Counted from the first letter of the stretch, positions 28,840 through 38,873 are shown. The stretch is DNA of 64,000 nucleotides from Pseudomonas farsensis (GCF_014268805.2 NZ_JABWRF020000002.1:186001-250000), one strand, 5' to 3'. Notes: a model not told the origin generated them from the letters alone. Translations and numbers: made by a program.

Positions 28840-30375
28840 ATGACGAGCACGCCTAAACCTCTGGTCCTGATCATCCTGGATGGCTTCGGTCACAGCGAAA
28901 GCCCTGACTACAACGCCATCTACTCTGCCAACACACCGGTCTACGACCGCCTGCGCGCCACCCAGCCGCATGGTCTTATTTCCGGTTCCGGCATGGATGT
29001 CGGCCTGCCAGACGGGCAAATGGGCAACTCCGAAGTCGGTCACATGAACCTCGGCGCCGGCCGCGTGGTGTACCAGGACTTCACCCGGGTGACCAAAGCC
29101 ATCCGCGATGGCGACTTCTTCACCAACCCGGTGCTCACCGGCGCGGTGGACAAGGCCGTTACTGCCGGCAAGGCCGTGCATATTCTCGGCCTGCTGTCCG
29201 ATGGCGGCGTGCACAGCCACCAGGACCACCTGGTCGCCATGGCCGAGCTCGCCGCCCAGCGCGGCGCCGAGAAAATCTACCTGCACGCCTTCCTTGATGG
29301 CCGCGACACACCGCCGCGCAGCGCCCAGTCGTCCATCGAACTGCTCGATGCCACCTTCGCCAAGCTGGGCAAAGGCCGCATCGCCAGCCTGATCGGCCGC
29401 TATTTCGCCATGGACCGCGACAATCGCTGGGACCGCGTCAGCGCCGCCTACAACCTGATCGTCGACAGCGTTGCCGACTACAGCGCGCCGACCGCCCAGG
29501 CCGGCCTTGAGGCCGCCTACGCCCGCGACGAAAGCGACGAATTCGTAAAAGCCACGCGCATCGGCGAGGCCGTCAAGGTCGAAGACGGCGATGCCGTGGT
29601 GTTCATGAACTTCCGCGCCGACCGGGCCCGCGAACTGTCGCGGGTGTTCGTCGAGCCGGACTTCGCCGAGTTCCCCCGCGCGCGGCTGCCAAAAGTGGCC
29701 GCCTTTATCGGCCTGACCCAGTATTCGGCCAAGATCGCCGCCCCTGCAGCCTTCGCCCCGGCCAGCCTGGACAACGTGCTGGGCGAGTATCTGGCGAAAA
29801 ACGGCAAGACCCAGCTGCGCATCGCCGAAACCGAGAAATACGCCCACGTAACGTTCTTCTTCTCCGGCGGGCGCGAAGAGCCGTTCGAGGGTGAAGAACG
29901 CATTCTGATCCCGTCGCCAAAGGTCGCCACCTACGACCTGCAGCCAGAAATGAACGCACCGGAAGTGACCGATCGCATCGTCGAGGCCATCGAGCAGCAG
30001 CGCTTCGACGTTATCGTGGTCAATTATGCCAACGGCGACATGGTGGGCCACACCGGCGTATTCGAGGCAGCAGTCAAGGCTGTCGAGGCGCTGGACACCT
30101 GCGTCGGGCGTATCGTCGAAGCCCTGGACAAGGTCGATGGCGAGGCGCTGATTACCGCCGACCACGGCAACGTCGAGCAGATGGAAGACGAATGCACCGG
30201 CCAGGCGCATACCGCGCACACCACGGAGCCTGTACCGTTCATCTATGTTGGCAAGCGCAAAGTCAAGGTCCGCGAAGGCGGCGTGCTGGCCGACGTGGCG
30301 CCAACCATGCTCAAGCTGCTGGGCCTGGAAAAGCCGGCTGAAATGACCGGCACGTCGATTCTGATCGACGCTTGA
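28840..30375 (+). CDS. gpmI: Phosphoglycerate mutase, cofactor-independent
   Basis: 511 residues. Interconverts 3- and 2-phosphoglycerate using two manganese ions. The phosphoserine site is Ser64 in [34 protein letters not shown] and [10 protein letters not shown] supply metal ligands of the alkaline-phosphatase-like core. I use the ATG at 28840; a TTG one codon earlier is also possible. Divergent from the yibN-grxC-secB operon. Followed by a REP pair and a terminator. Confidence 0.97.
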   Translation: MTSTPKPLVLIILDGFGHSESPDYNAIYSANTPVYDRLRATQPHGLISGSGMDVGLPDGQMGNSEVGHMNLGAGRVVYQDFTRVTKAIRDGDFFTNPVLTGAVDKAVTAGKAVHILGLLSDGGVHSHQDHLVAMAELAAQRGAEKIYLHAFLDGRDTPPRSAQSSIELLDATFAKLGKGRIASLIGRYFAMDRDNRWDRVSAAYNLIVDSVADYSAPTAQAGLEAAYARDESDEFVKATRIGEAVKVEDGDAVVFMNFRADRARELSRVFVEPDFAEFPRARLPKVAAFIGLTQYSAKIAAPAAFAPASLDNVLGEYLAKNGKTQLRIAETEKYAHVTFFFSGGREEPFEGEERILIPSPKVATYDLQPEMNAPEVTDRIVEAIEQQRFDVIVVNYANGDMVGHTGVFEAAVKAVEALDTCVGRIVEALDKVDGEALITADHGNVEQMEDECTGQAHTAHTTEPVPFIYVGKRKVKVREGGVLADVAPTMLKLLGLEKPAEMTGTSILIDA

Positions 30376-30379
30376 CCCT

Positions 30380-30434
30380 TGTGGGAGCGGGCTTGCCCCG
30401 CGACAGCAATCGCGGGGCAAGCCCGCTCCCACAA
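30380..30434. repeat. Inverted REP pair after gpmI
   Basis: Two GCGGGGCAAGCCCGC-type REPs, TGTGGGAGCGGGC first, separated by only a few bases (ACAGCA), beginning 5 nt after the gpmI stop. Confidence 0.93.
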
Positions 30435-30458
30435 GTGGCTCCCAGCGCAATTCCAGAC

Positions 30459-30495
30459 AAACGCCCCGCCGCATCCGCCGCTGGGCGTTTTTTTT
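30459..30495 (+). terminator. Rho-independent terminator of gpmI
   Basis: Stem AAACGCCC / GGGCGTTT with a 16-nt GC-rich loop followed by a run of eight T in total, about 85 nt after gpmI and 55 nt before envC. Confidence 0.85.
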
Positions 30496-30549
30496 GCACG
30501 CCCACGCGGGCATACTAGGCCAGTCTCCATCCCTGGTACGCCCAACCCC

Positions 30550-31848
30550 ATGCTCCGCGCCCTTCTATTACTAGCCCTGTCATGCCTGCTCGCACCGGCC
30601 TTCGCTGCCGACGAGCGCGCACAGACCCAGCAGCAGCTGGACGCCACCCGTCAGGACATTGCCGAGCTGAAGAAAATGCTGGGCAAGCTTCAGGACGAAA
30701 AGTCCGGCGTGCAGAAAGACCTCCAATCCACCGAGACCGATATCGGCAAACTCGAAAAACAGGTGGAGGCACTGCAGCAGGAACTAAAAAAGACCGAGGG
30801 CGAGCTGGAGCGCCTTGATCACGAGAAAAAAAAACTCCAGAGCGCCCGCGTTGAACAACAGCGGCTGATTGCCATCCAGGCCCGTTCGGCCTACCAGAAC
30901 AATGGCCGCGAGGAATACCTCAAGCTGCTGCTCAACCAGCAGAACCCCGAGAAGTTCGCCCGCACCCTGAGCTACTACGACTACCTCAGCAAGGCGCGCC
31001 TGGAGCAGTTGCGTGCCTTCAACGAGACCCTGCGCCAGCTGGCCAACGTCGAGCTCGACATCGGCCGCCAACAGGAGCAACTGCTGGCCCAGCAGGCCGA
31101 CCTCGACAGCCGTCGCCAGGCGCTGGTGGCCGAGCGTGACAAACGCAAGCAGGTGCTGGCCAAGCTCAACAGCGACATGAAAGAGCGCGACCAGAAGCTG
31201 CAAGCCCGCGAGCAGGACCAGGCCGAGCTTGGCAAGGTGCTCAAGACCATCGAGGAAACCCTCGCCCGCCAGGCCCGCGAGGCCGAAGAAGCCCGCCAGC
31301 GCGCCCTGCTGGCCGAGCAGGAAGCAGAAAAACGCCGCAAGGAACAAGCCCTGGCCGCTGCCCGCGACAACACGCCTGAAGAGGCGCCGAAAAAGGCCCG
31401 CACCACATTGGGCCCGGTGGTTTCCAGCGACGGCGCCAACTATGGCGGTGCTTTTTCTGCAGCACGGGGAAAACTTCCCTGGCCGGTCAATGGTCGATTG
31501 CTGGCACGTTTCGGTGATGCGCGCGGCAGCGATGCCCGAGCCAAGTGGGACGGCGTGATGATCAGCGCCAGCGCCGGCACCCAGGTGCGCGCCGTGCATG
31601 GCGGGCGCGTGGTGTTCGCGGACTGGTTGCGCGGCGCCGGACTTCTGGTCATTCTCGACCATGGCAATGGTTACCTGAGCCTGTACGGCCACAACCAGAG
31701 CCTGCTCAAGAGCGCCGGCGACGTGGTCAAGGCCGGTGAAGCCATTTCCACCGTCGGCGACAGTGGCGGCCAGGAAGATGCAGGCCTGTACTTCGCGATT
31801 CGCCAGCAGGGCCGCCCCGCCGACCCTGCGCAATGGTGCCGCGGCTAG
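30550..31848 (+). CDS. envC: Murein hydrolase activator EnvC
   Basis: 432 residues. A signal peptide (LLLALSCLLAPAFA) is followed by long coiled coils (about 20-270) and a C-terminal LytM/M23 domain (about 310-432). In that domain the zinc ligands of real endopeptidases are not present: KWDGVMI replaces the first His motif and LYFAIR replaces HxH, so it should not cut peptidoglycan itself but activate the amidases AmiA/B at the septum. The open frame starts in the upstream REP; homology starts at MLRALLLLAL. Followed by ctpA, 86 nt away. Confidence 0.94.
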   Translation: MLRALLLLALSCLLAPAFAADERAQTQQQLDATRQDIAELKKMLGKLQDEKSGVQKDLQSTETDIGKLEKQVEALQQELKKTEGELERLDHEKKKLQSARVEQQRLIAIQARSAYQNNGREEYLKLLLNQQNPEKFARTLSYYDYLSKARLEQLRAFNETLRQLANVELDIGRQQEQLLAQQADLDSRRQALVAERDKRKQVLAKLNSDMKERDQKLQAREQDQAELGKVLKTIEETLARQAREAEEARQRALLAEQEAEKRRKEQALAAARDNTPEEAPKKARTTLGPVVSSDGANYGGAFSAARGKLPWPVNGRLLARFGDARGSDARAKWDGVMISASAGTQVRAVHGGRVVFADWLRGAGLLVILDHGNGYLSLYGHNQSLLKSAGDVVKAGEAISTVGDSGGQEDAGLYFAIRQQGRPADPAQWCRG

Positions 31849-31864
31849 GCACCCTTTACTTTTA

Positions 31865-31890
31865 CGGTGCGGGCACAACAGCCCGCACCG
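31865..31890. repeat. Perfect 10-bp hairpin between envC and ctpA
   Basis: CGGTGCGGGC and GCCCGCACCG around ACAACA. No T-run follows, so it is not a standard terminator; more likely it protects the 3' end of envC mRNA or attenuates read-through into ctpA. Confidence 0.7.
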
Positions 31891-31934
31891 ATGCTCCCGC
31901 AAGGGGCGCCAACAGGATCAGGAGTTCGTTCGAC

Positions 31935-33269
31935 ATGCTGCACTCGCCTCGCCTCACCCAGCTGGCCCTGACCATCGCCCTGGCGGTTGGCGCACCTCTG
32001 GCCATCGCTGCCGAGCCGGCCAAGCCTGCGGCTGCCGCCAAACCGGCTGCGGCCCCGGCCACCGAGGCTACCGCCAAGGCGCCGCTGCCGCTTGAAGAGC
32101 TGCGCACTTTCGCCGAGGTCATGGACCGCATCAAGGCCGCCTATGTGGAGCCTGTGGACGACAAGACCCTGCTGGAAAACGCCATCAAAGGCATGCTCAG
32201 CAACCTTGACCCGCACTCGGCCTACCTTGGCCCTGAAGACTTCCAGGAACTGCAAGAGAGCACCAGCGGCGAATTCGGCGGCCTGGGCATCGAAGTGGGC
32301 ATGGAAGACGGCTTCGTCAAAGTGGTTTCGCCCATCGACGACACCCCCGCGTCGCGCGCAGGCATCGAGGCCGGCGACCTGATCGTCAAGATCAACGGCG
32401 CCCCGACCCGTGGCCAGAGCATGACCGAAGCGGTCGACAAGATGCGCGGCAAGATCGGCGACAAGATCACCCTGACCCTGGTGCGCGATGGTGGCACGCC
32501 GTTCGACGTGACCCTGGCCCGTGCGGTTATCCAGGTAAAAAGCGTCAAGAGCCAACTGCTCGAGAACGACTACGGTTACATCCGCATCACCCAGTTCCAG
32601 GTCAAGACCGGCGAAGAAGTCGGCAAGGCGCTGGCCAAGTTGCGCAAGGACAACGGCAAGAAGCTGCGCGGGGTAATCCTCGACCTGCGCAACAACCCAG
32701 GCGGCGTGCTGCAATCGGCCGTCGAAGTGGCCGACCACTTCCTGACCAAGGGCCTGATCGTCTACACCAAGGGCCGCATCGCCAACTCCGAACTGCGCTT
32801 CTCGGCCGACCCCGCCGACGCCAGCGAAGGCGTACCGCTGGTGGTGCTGATCAACGGCGGCAGCGCCTCGGCTTCGGAGATTGTCGCCGGCGCCCTGCAA
32901 GACCAGAAACGCGGTGTGCTGATGGGTACCGACAGCTTCGGCAAAGGCTCGGTACAAACCGTGCTGCCGCTGGCCAACGACCGCGCCCTGAAGCTCACCA
33001 CCGCGCTGTACTTCACCCCTAACGGCCGCTCGATCCAGGCCCAGGGCATCGTCCCCGACATCGAAGTTCGCCCGGCCAAGCTCACCGCCGAAGCCGACAC
33101 CGAGAACTTCAAGGAAGCCGACCTGCAAGGCCACCTGGGCAACGGCAACGGCGGCGCCGACCGCCCGACCGGCAGCAGCAAGCGCAAGGAGCGTCCGCAG
33201 GACAACGACTTCCAGCTCAGCCAGGCGCTCAGCCTGCTCAAGGGCTTGAACATCACCAAGGGCGACTGA
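31935..33269 (+). CDS. ctpA: Carboxyl-terminal processing protease CtpA (S41)
   Basis: 444 residues. Signal peptide (1-25), an Ala/Pro-rich linker, then SNLDPHSAYL, a PDZ domain (about 110-195, GGLGIEVGMEDGFVKVVSPI), and the peptidase core. The catalytic pair is Ser312 (INGGSASASEIVAG) and Lys337 (DSFGKGSVQT), 25 residues apart as in the family. In P. aeruginosa the homologue acts in the periplasm with LbcA on peptidoglycan hydrolases, which fits the envC neighbour. The frame is open upstream without homology; the start at 31935 has GGAG before it. Confidence 0.95.
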   Translation: MLHSPRLTQLALTIALAVGAPLAIAAEPAKPAAAAKPAAAPATEATAKAPLPLEELRTFAEVMDRIKAAYVEPVDDKTLLENAIKGMLSNLDPHSAYLGPEDFQELQESTSGEFGGLGIEVGMEDGFVKVVSPIDDTPASRAGIEAGDLIVKINGAPTRGQSMTEAVDKMRGKIGDKITLTLVRDGGTPFDVTLARAVIQVKSVKSQLLENDYGYIRITQFQVKTGEEVGKALAKLRKDNGKKLRGVILDLRNNPGGVLQSAVEVADHFLTKGLIVYTKGRIANSELRFSADPADASEGVPLVVLINGGSASASEIVAGALQDQKRGVLMGTDSFGKGSVQTVLPLANDRALKLTTALYFTPNGRSIQAQGIVPDIEVRPAKLTAEADTENFKEADLQGHLGNGNGGADRPTGSSKRKERPQDNDFQLSQALSLLKGLNITKGD

Positions 33270-33278
33270 CCCACGGCC

Positions 33279-34061
33279 ATGCGTTATCTGCTGTCCCTGC
33301 TGTTGTGCCTGTTGGCCGGCGCCGCGCAAGCGGCCCCGGCCAAGGCCTACCTGAGCATCATCATCGACGACCTGGGCCAGAGCACAGAGCGCGACCAGCG
33401 CACCCTCGCCCTGCCCGGGCCGGTGACCATGGCCATCATGCCCGATACCCCGCACGCCACCGACTTCGCCCGCCAGGCGCACAAGGCCGGCAAGACGGTG
33501 ATCCTGCACATGCCCATGGACCCAGCCACCGGCCCCTACGCCTGGCACCCCGGCATCGCATTACCAGAACTGGCACAGCGCCTGAACGCAGCACTGGCCA
33601 AGGTGCCGTATGCCGCAGGCGTCAACAATCACATGGGCAGCCGCATGACCTCGCAGCGCGAAGCCATGGCTTGGCTGATGGGCGAACTGCAACGCCGCCA
33701 CCTCTTGTTCGTCGACAGCCGCACCAGCGCCGCCACGGTCGCCGCCGCCGAAGCTCAGAAAATCGGCCTGGCGCATGTATCGCGGGACGTATTCCTGGAC
33801 GACGTGCGTACTCCAGAAGCGATTACCGGGCAACTGCGCCTTGGCGTCGAAATGGCGCGCAAGCAAGGCTCTGCGGTGTTGATCGGCCATCCCTATCCGC
33901 AAACCTTGCAAGTGCTGGAACGAGAAATCCCCCGGCTTCGCAGCCAGGGGATCGAACTGATCAGGTTGCAGCAAATGGTTGCCGAACGCAGCAACCAGGC
34001 CATGCCGGCCCATGGCCGGCATGGCCGCTACGCCCACGCTGGGGCGCTTAGAAAGGAATGA
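33279..34061 (+). CDS. Divergent polysaccharide deacetylase family protein (YibQ-like)
   Basis: 260 residues. A signal peptide (LLSLLLCLLAGAAQA) precedes a NodB-like fold with YLSIIIDDLGQSTERDQRTL, VILHMPMDP, AAGVNNHMGSRMT and LLFVDSRTSA, typical of the YibQ group. These are periplasmic, often encoded after envC and a CtpA-type protease; no activity is established. It starts 9 nt after ctpA, so the three form an envelope operon. The C-terminal tail (HGRHGRYAHAGALRKE) runs into the convergent giant gene, overlapping its 3' end by 14 nt. Confidence 0.9.
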   Translation: MRYLLSLLLCLLAGAAQAAPAKAYLSIIIDDLGQSTERDQRTLALPGPVTMAIMPDTPHATDFARQAHKAGKTVILHMPMDPATGPYAWHPGIALPELAQRLNAALAKVPYAAGVNNHMGSRMTSQREAMAWLMGELQRRHLLFVDSRTSAATVAAAEAQKIGLAHVSRDVFLDDVRTPEAITGQLRLGVEMARKQGSAVLIGHPYPQTLQVLEREIPRLRSQGIELIRLQQMVAERSNQAMPAHGRHGRYAHAGALRKE

Positions 34062-37000
34062 TCCCTTCAGCCTCAGCGAGCGTCAGCGGGCCGTAATGCA
34101 CGCGCCTGCCCGGCGCCAGGTCACTGGTCGCTGCAGGCGCACGGTTGGTCTCGAAGCGTTGCTGCCAAAGCTTCAGGTGACCACGCGTGAAGTCGCGGGC
34201 AGCGGCGTCCTGGGAGGGAAGATGGAAGTGGGCAACCCAGAGGTTGCGCCCTTTGGTCTTGCCTGGAGCACTCAGGGAGATGATCCGGTACTCATCGAAC
34301 GCGCTGCCATCAACCATGGTTTTACGCGCAACATACTCGGCCCTGATCAGCTCTCGCGCATGCATGAAGCGCAGCGCTTCGGCATCGGGATAAGGTGTGG
34401 CCAAATATAGCTGGGTGAGACGCTCGATCTTCTTGTCTTGCAGCGCTGTGCGCCCTGCAACCAGCGACTCGCCGACATCACTTTGCTCGGGCAACTCGCC
34501 CTCGGCGGCCTGGAGCCGGGTGATCTGCTGGTCGAACAACCTAGCCAGGCGCCTACCGCTGATGTCCTGCGCCACATATCGCGGCGCCAGTTCCAGCACC
34601 CTGGCATTATCTGCCAGTACCTCACGGGCGCGGTCCTCGGCAGGTTCTTCAGCCGCCACGGGCGCCGCAACCCCGCCAGTACGCTCGACCCATTGCCCAT
34701 CGACCCTATCGAAGCGCTGCACCACTGCCTGCCTCAACGGGTCACGCACCACCAACAGGTCGACGCCGTCTTCCTGCACCTCGGTGGCAATGATGAGCAT
34801 GCCGTCTCTGTTACGGATGGCGTGCTGCACTTCGCCAGAGGTTACATAGGCACTGCCGACCGTAGTGCTGACGGGCTTACCGTCAAGCGCGTTACGCGCC
34901 TCGACCAGGCGCCGCCCGGCGTCATCCTTGAGCAGTTGCAGATGCTCCTTGTAGCGCTTGAGCATTGCCGGATCAACCAGTGCGCCACCGTCCCTGGCGA
35001 CGAAATCGCTGTTGATGATCGCGGCAGCATATTCATCCCACGCCTCCTGCAGAATGATCACACGATCAGTGTGCGACAGGTTGGCCATGATCGAATCGCC
35101 GTGGGCGTTGGCGGTGCTGCGCAAGCTGGCCCCACGCAATGCCTCCTCGTAGTGCGCCAGCTTGCTCAAACCTGTAGGCGAGTCGTGGTGCAAAGACAGG
35201 GTTACCAGATCCAGCACGTGATGAAAACGCAGGTCCTCCGTGGTGAACAGGCGCTTAGCGACGATCTGTGCCACGCTGCGCGTCGAGGCTCCAGCAACTA
35301 TCTGCAACTCGGGCTCCGACTGCGCCAGCAGTTGGTCGAGGTTCGACGTGCAGACCAGCATCCGCTCCTGCAGCGCCACCGCTTTCTCGAGTTCAAGGCG
35401 GAACAGGCGGTATTGCTCCTTGGACTTGCGAGGAATAACCCCCTGAATAGCTTTGACTTGCTCGTTCAGTTTTGGGTAGTCGACCAGCTCTTCCAACTCG
35501 CCCAACACGAAGTCGTTGCCGTTGATCATGGCATTGTGCATTTCAGCCCGCGCTTGGATCGGAATGGCCTCGCCCATCAGCCTGATCGACGCGCCGTACT
35601 TGGGCTCCAGCATCTGTCCCAAAAGAGCCGAAGCCTTGCTGTAGATCTGGATGACGGTTTCCATCTCGGTAACAGCTTCAAGCCGCTTGGTGTGTATTTG
35701 CTCCTTGAGTTCGGCGATGCGGCTTGCGTACTGCTGGACCAACACCTCATCGACCTCAGCCTCTGCCTGAGCGTTCACCATGAGCGTGTGGGCGGCCTCA
35801 AGCTCGTCACTTAGTGCTCTTACCTCTTGACCGACCTTACTGAACTTTTCTGCGGCAACGTTCGCGTGCTCGGTATCACGGTCAGCGGCCTGTCGCATCT
35901 TCTTGAAGTTTCGCTCCAGGTTGACACTGGTCGGCGTTCGCCCGCCACCTGGCAGGTTGAGACCATCATCAACCCGCCAGGCTCCCAACACCCTCGACAG
36001 CATAGGCCCTTGCTCGCCCTGGGCACCGACCACCCGTACGCCTTCACCGGTAATGCTCACCTGGTAGTTGTCGCTGGCCAGGCTCACATAATGAAGCCCA
36101 TCAACCTCATAAGTATGCGCAGCCTCGCCTTCGGTCAGTGGTTCAACGGATTTCAGGTCAACGCCCACACGCAGCGCCCTCAGCGCTTGACGCAAGGCCG
36201 GCGGGAAGATGTTGAAACCTTGCTGACCGCGCCACGACAAATCGTGCCAGAGGCCCTGCACCTGGCCTACCGAGCCTGCTTCCCCCACTTTGCCCTGCAA
36301 GGGCACCGCACTGATCACTTGAGTCGCCTGCCCACGCAGCGGCGGCCCCTCGAACTGGCGGTTTTGCGGCAAGGGGCTGACCTCAATCTGCTCGATAGCT
36401 GCCGACTTCACGTGCGACAGTGCCATGCCCAAACTCAGCACCACGTCGACCGCCACCTTCGAACGGTCGAACTCGCCGGCAGAACTGATCGCCTCAAGAT
36501 CGCTCTCAAGGCTTTCAACGCTCTGCATCAACCAGTCCACCGAGGCGACCGGCCCGCTCAAAAACAGCGATACCGTGTTGTAGAGCAACCATGCACCACC
36601 GCTCAGCAACGCCCAGCGGCTCTCGGCATTCGATGTCGATTGCAGATCAGCGAGCGCGACCAGCAAATCACGGTTGGCCTGGTATAGCTTTTCATCCACG
36701 TTGGTGCGCCACAACACCACACCGAGGCCCGCAGGGGCGGGACGCTCGGGCAGGTCGAACGGGTCGATGCCGATGCTGCTGATATGCGGTTCGGCGAATC
36801 CACCGTTGTCGTAGATAGACTGCACCTCTGGCGCAATCCACTGCAGTATTTCCTGCTGCAGCTCGGTCTCATCGCGGATCGCCGCCATCAGCAGATCAAG
36901 GCTGGCGAATTCGCGCAGCGTGCGGCTGCGATACAGCGGCCGGTACAGAAGCACCGTCGCAGGCACTGCGCGATACAGCACGTACATGCCGGCGACCTGG

Positions 37001-38700
37001 TCATGGACATCGGTGTCGGGGCGCCGCTTGAAGGCCAGCGGGAACAGAGTCATGTCCAGCGACTCGCCATTGGCGTGCGGGCGGCAGAAGTCGGTCAGGC
37101 ACTGCAGGCCTTCATCGCTCAATTTGCCGTCGATCCTTGCCGAAAGGCCGGCAAACAAGAGCGCGGAGCGCCACTCGCGGGCGAAACGAACAACCCTGGC
37201 ATCACGGGTGGCGCGATCGTCCAGAAGGGTTGCCACGTAGCGTGGGTAGCGCTCCCCCACATCGACATAGCTAACCAGGGTTTTCAGGGCATCAGCGTCC
37301 ATCCAAACGGGAACCTCACCGCCCGACTCGAGCGAAATACCCGTGATCACATGACCGACCAGCCCGGCCAGGTTGCCGATGGCGAACTCGGTGAGCGTCA
37401 TGCCAGGGCTCGGCACCAAAGGCTCACCACCGCCGGTACCAGCACCTGCGCCACCCGCCTCGCCCGCCGCCACGGCCAGCGCCAGCTGAACGTCGTCGGC
37501 AGAGGGGTTTTCTTCGTCAGGGTGCAGCTCGTTCATCCGCTCGGCCAGGCGCTCACGGGTATAGCTGTGCAAATCCAGAATGTCGGCCAATGCACCGACA
37601 CCGTCGGCATCGATTTGATCCAGCGCCAGATTGAACAACGCGTCCTGATAGGCGAACCGGTTGCTGGCATTGGCTGCGGCTATACCTGGGGGCGGGTTTG
37701 CAACCACCTGCGCATCGATGAAGTAGTCCGCGTAGAACCACTGCGCAGGGTTGCTCAGGGCCGCGAACAACGCTTCGAGCTGCGCGGCGTCGTCGACCTG
37801 CGAGTACCGCACCTGGCCAATACGCTGCTGCATGTCATTGAGCAGCAATGCCGCCAGTTGGGCGAATACGTCGCCCTCCAGTAGATAGCGGTCCCAGGTC
37901 ATGGTCTCGAAGCGATACTCAAGCGCCAGCTCGTCACGCAGTGCCAGAGCGAAGGCATCCAGCGACTCGAAGCTTCGAACCCTGCTCGATGGCGAGTACC
38001 ACAGCACCACCAGGCGCTCGTCCCACTCCCCAGTGAGCAGCAGGTTGGGGTGCGTAATGCTGAACGACTCGTCGCCATATCCGAGCTGTGCGTGAACCAG
38101 GAAAGTCGATGGAGTACTTTCGCCCCTCAGCAGCCCGTGAACACAGGCTTGCTCCTGCTCATCCAGGCCTTGCAGAGGAAGGTTTTGCAACAGCGCCTGC
38201 TTCAATAGAAGTTGTAGCCAGCGGTCGCGGCTGGCTCCGGCAGCGCCATCGGCGCGCCAATAGTCGCGCTGAGCCTGGGCAAACGCCTGGCCAAGTTCGG
38301 CCAACAGGGCGTTGAGCGGCTCGCTCGCACCAGTGACCGCCTTGACGTCGAACTCGCTGTCAGCACCCTTGAAGCGATACTCAGCGGAAAGTTTGAGGCT
38401 GTACGCCTGCTCCTGCGCAGGCTCCATAAGCAGCGCGTCACCCTGCGCCATGGCGTCCAGCACCAGGTCCACCAGCGGGCGGGTGGTGCTGAAGTGCTCA
38501 CCTTCTACAGGCGAGATGAGCAACAGCGGATCAGCTGAGGTCAGCGGCGGGGTGACCGCCTCAAGGTCGGGAAACTGCTTGACTAGCGTGGCCAACAGTT
38601 GCTCGCTGACCACTGAACGCAGGGTTGGGCGGCCCGCAAACTCGGTGGCAGCGGCGCTCATGAAATCGAAGGGGGATACGTTGAAGGTCGACATGCTCAA
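34048..38700 (-). CDS. Giant (1550-residue) dermonecrotic toxin-like protein, function unknown
   Basis: 1550 residues with no signal peptide. I see a mainly helical N-terminal part (1-405) beginning with FAGRPTLRSVVSEQLL, a Gly/Ala linker (408-432), a second large domain (433-690), one hydrophobic stretch (696-716, WALLSGGAWLLYNTVSLFLS), a beta-rich piece (860-920, TYEVDGLHYVSLASDNYQVS), a coiled coil (about 928-1030), and a conserved-looking end (1440-1520, RNLWVAHFHLPSQDAAARDF). These pieces resemble the large Pseudomonas proteins annotated as dermonecrotic toxin domain (DUF6543) proteins, to which I assign it from memory. No catalytic motif is visible. No secretion, immunity or chaperone gene lies beside it. 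Effector or toxin role is inference. Confidence 0.6.
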   Translation of the reverse strand: MSMSTFNVSPFDFMSAAATEFAGRPTLRSVVSEQLLATLVKQFPDLEAVTPPLTSADPLLLISPVEGEHFSTTRPLVDLVLDAMAQGDALLMEPAQEQAYSLKLSAEYRFKGADSEFDVKAVTGASEPLNALLAELGQAFAQAQRDYWRADGAAGASRDRWLQLLLKQALLQNLPLQGLDEQEQACVHGLLRGESTPSTFLVHAQLGYGDESFSITHPNLLLTGEWDERLVVLWYSPSSRVRSFESLDAFALALRDELALEYRFETMTWDRYLLEGDVFAQLAALLLNDMQQRIGQVRYSQVDDAAQLEALFAALSNPAQWFYADYFIDAQVVANPPPGIAAANASNRFAYQDALFNLALDQIDADGVGALADILDLHSYTRERLAERMNELHPDEENPSADDVQLALAVAAGEAGGAGAGTGGGEPLVPSPGMTLTEFAIGNLAGLVGHVITGISLESGGEVPVWMDADALKTLVSYVDVGERYPRYVATLLDDRATRDARVVRFAREWRSALLFAGLSARIDGKLSDEGLQCLTDFCRPHANGESLDMTLFPLAFKRRPDTDVHDQVAGMYVLYRAVPATVLLYRPLYRSRTLREFASLDLLMAAIRDETELQQEILQWIAPEVQSIYDNGGFAEPHISSIGIDPFDLPERPAPAGLGVVLWRTNVDEKLYQANRDLLVALADLQSTSNAESRWALLSGGAWLLYNTVSLFLSGPVASVDWLMQSVESLESDLEAISSAGEFDRSKVAVDVVLSLGMALSHVKSAAIEQIEVSPLPQNRQFEGPPLRGQATQVISAVPLQGKVGEAGSVGQVQGLWHDLSWRGQQGFNIFPPALRQALRALRVGVDLKSVEPLTEGEAAHTYEVDGLHYVSLASDNYQVSITGEGVRVVGAQGEQGPMLSRVLGAWRVDDGLNLPGGGRTPTSVNLERNFKKMRQAADRDTEHANVAAEKFSKVGQEVRALSDELEAAHTLMVNAQAEAEVDEVLVQQYASRIAELKEQIHTKRLEAVTEMETVIQIYSKASALLGQMLEPKYGASIRLMGEAIPIQARAEMHNAMINGNDFVLGELEELVDYPKLNEQVKAIQGVIPRKSKEQYRLFRLELEKAVALQERMLVCTSNLDQLLAQSEPELQIVAGASTRSVAQIVAKRLFTTEDLRFHHVLDLVTLSLHHDSPTGLSKLAHYEEALRGASLRSTANAHGDSIMANLSHTDRVIILQEAWDEYAAAIINSDFVARDGGALVDPAMLKRYKEHLQLLKDDAGRRLVEARNALDGKPVSTTVGSAYVTSGEVQHAIRNRDGMLIIATEVQEDGVDLLVVRDPLRQAVVQRFDRVDGQWVERTGGVAAPVAAEEPAEDRAREVLADNARVLELAPRYVAQDISGRRLARLFDQQITRLQAAEGELPEQSDVGESLVAGRTALQDKKIERLTQLYLATPYPDAEALRFMHARELIRAEYVARKTMVDGSAFDEYRIISLSAPGKTKGRNLWVAHFHLPSQDAAARDFTRGHLKLWQQRFETNRAPAATSDLAPGRRVHYGPLTLAEAEGIIPF

Positions 38701-38873
38701 AGCCCTCTATAGGTGGAGGGCGGAGGATGTTGCGCAACGCAGGGCCTCAGGCGGTAGTTATTGATCGCCTTGCCAAACGTGAAAAGGCGCGCTGCTTACG
38801 GCCATTCACCCATGCGAGGTATCGCCAGGATCGAGTGAACAGCCGTATCGGTCTTGCACCGCGCAGCCACTAA

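Noticed and set aside
34048..38700. Giant protein as a type VI secretion effector, LRR-ubiquitin ligase or Mcf/FitD insect toxin
   Set aside because: No VgrG, PAAR, Hcp or immunity genes adjacent, no leucine-rich repeat pattern, and no recognisable catalytic motif, so no specific activity is claimed.
38760..38805. CGCCTT..AAGGCG hairpin upstream of the giant gene as a terminator
   Set aside because: Only a six-bp stem with a loop of about ten and no T-run; too weak to call.
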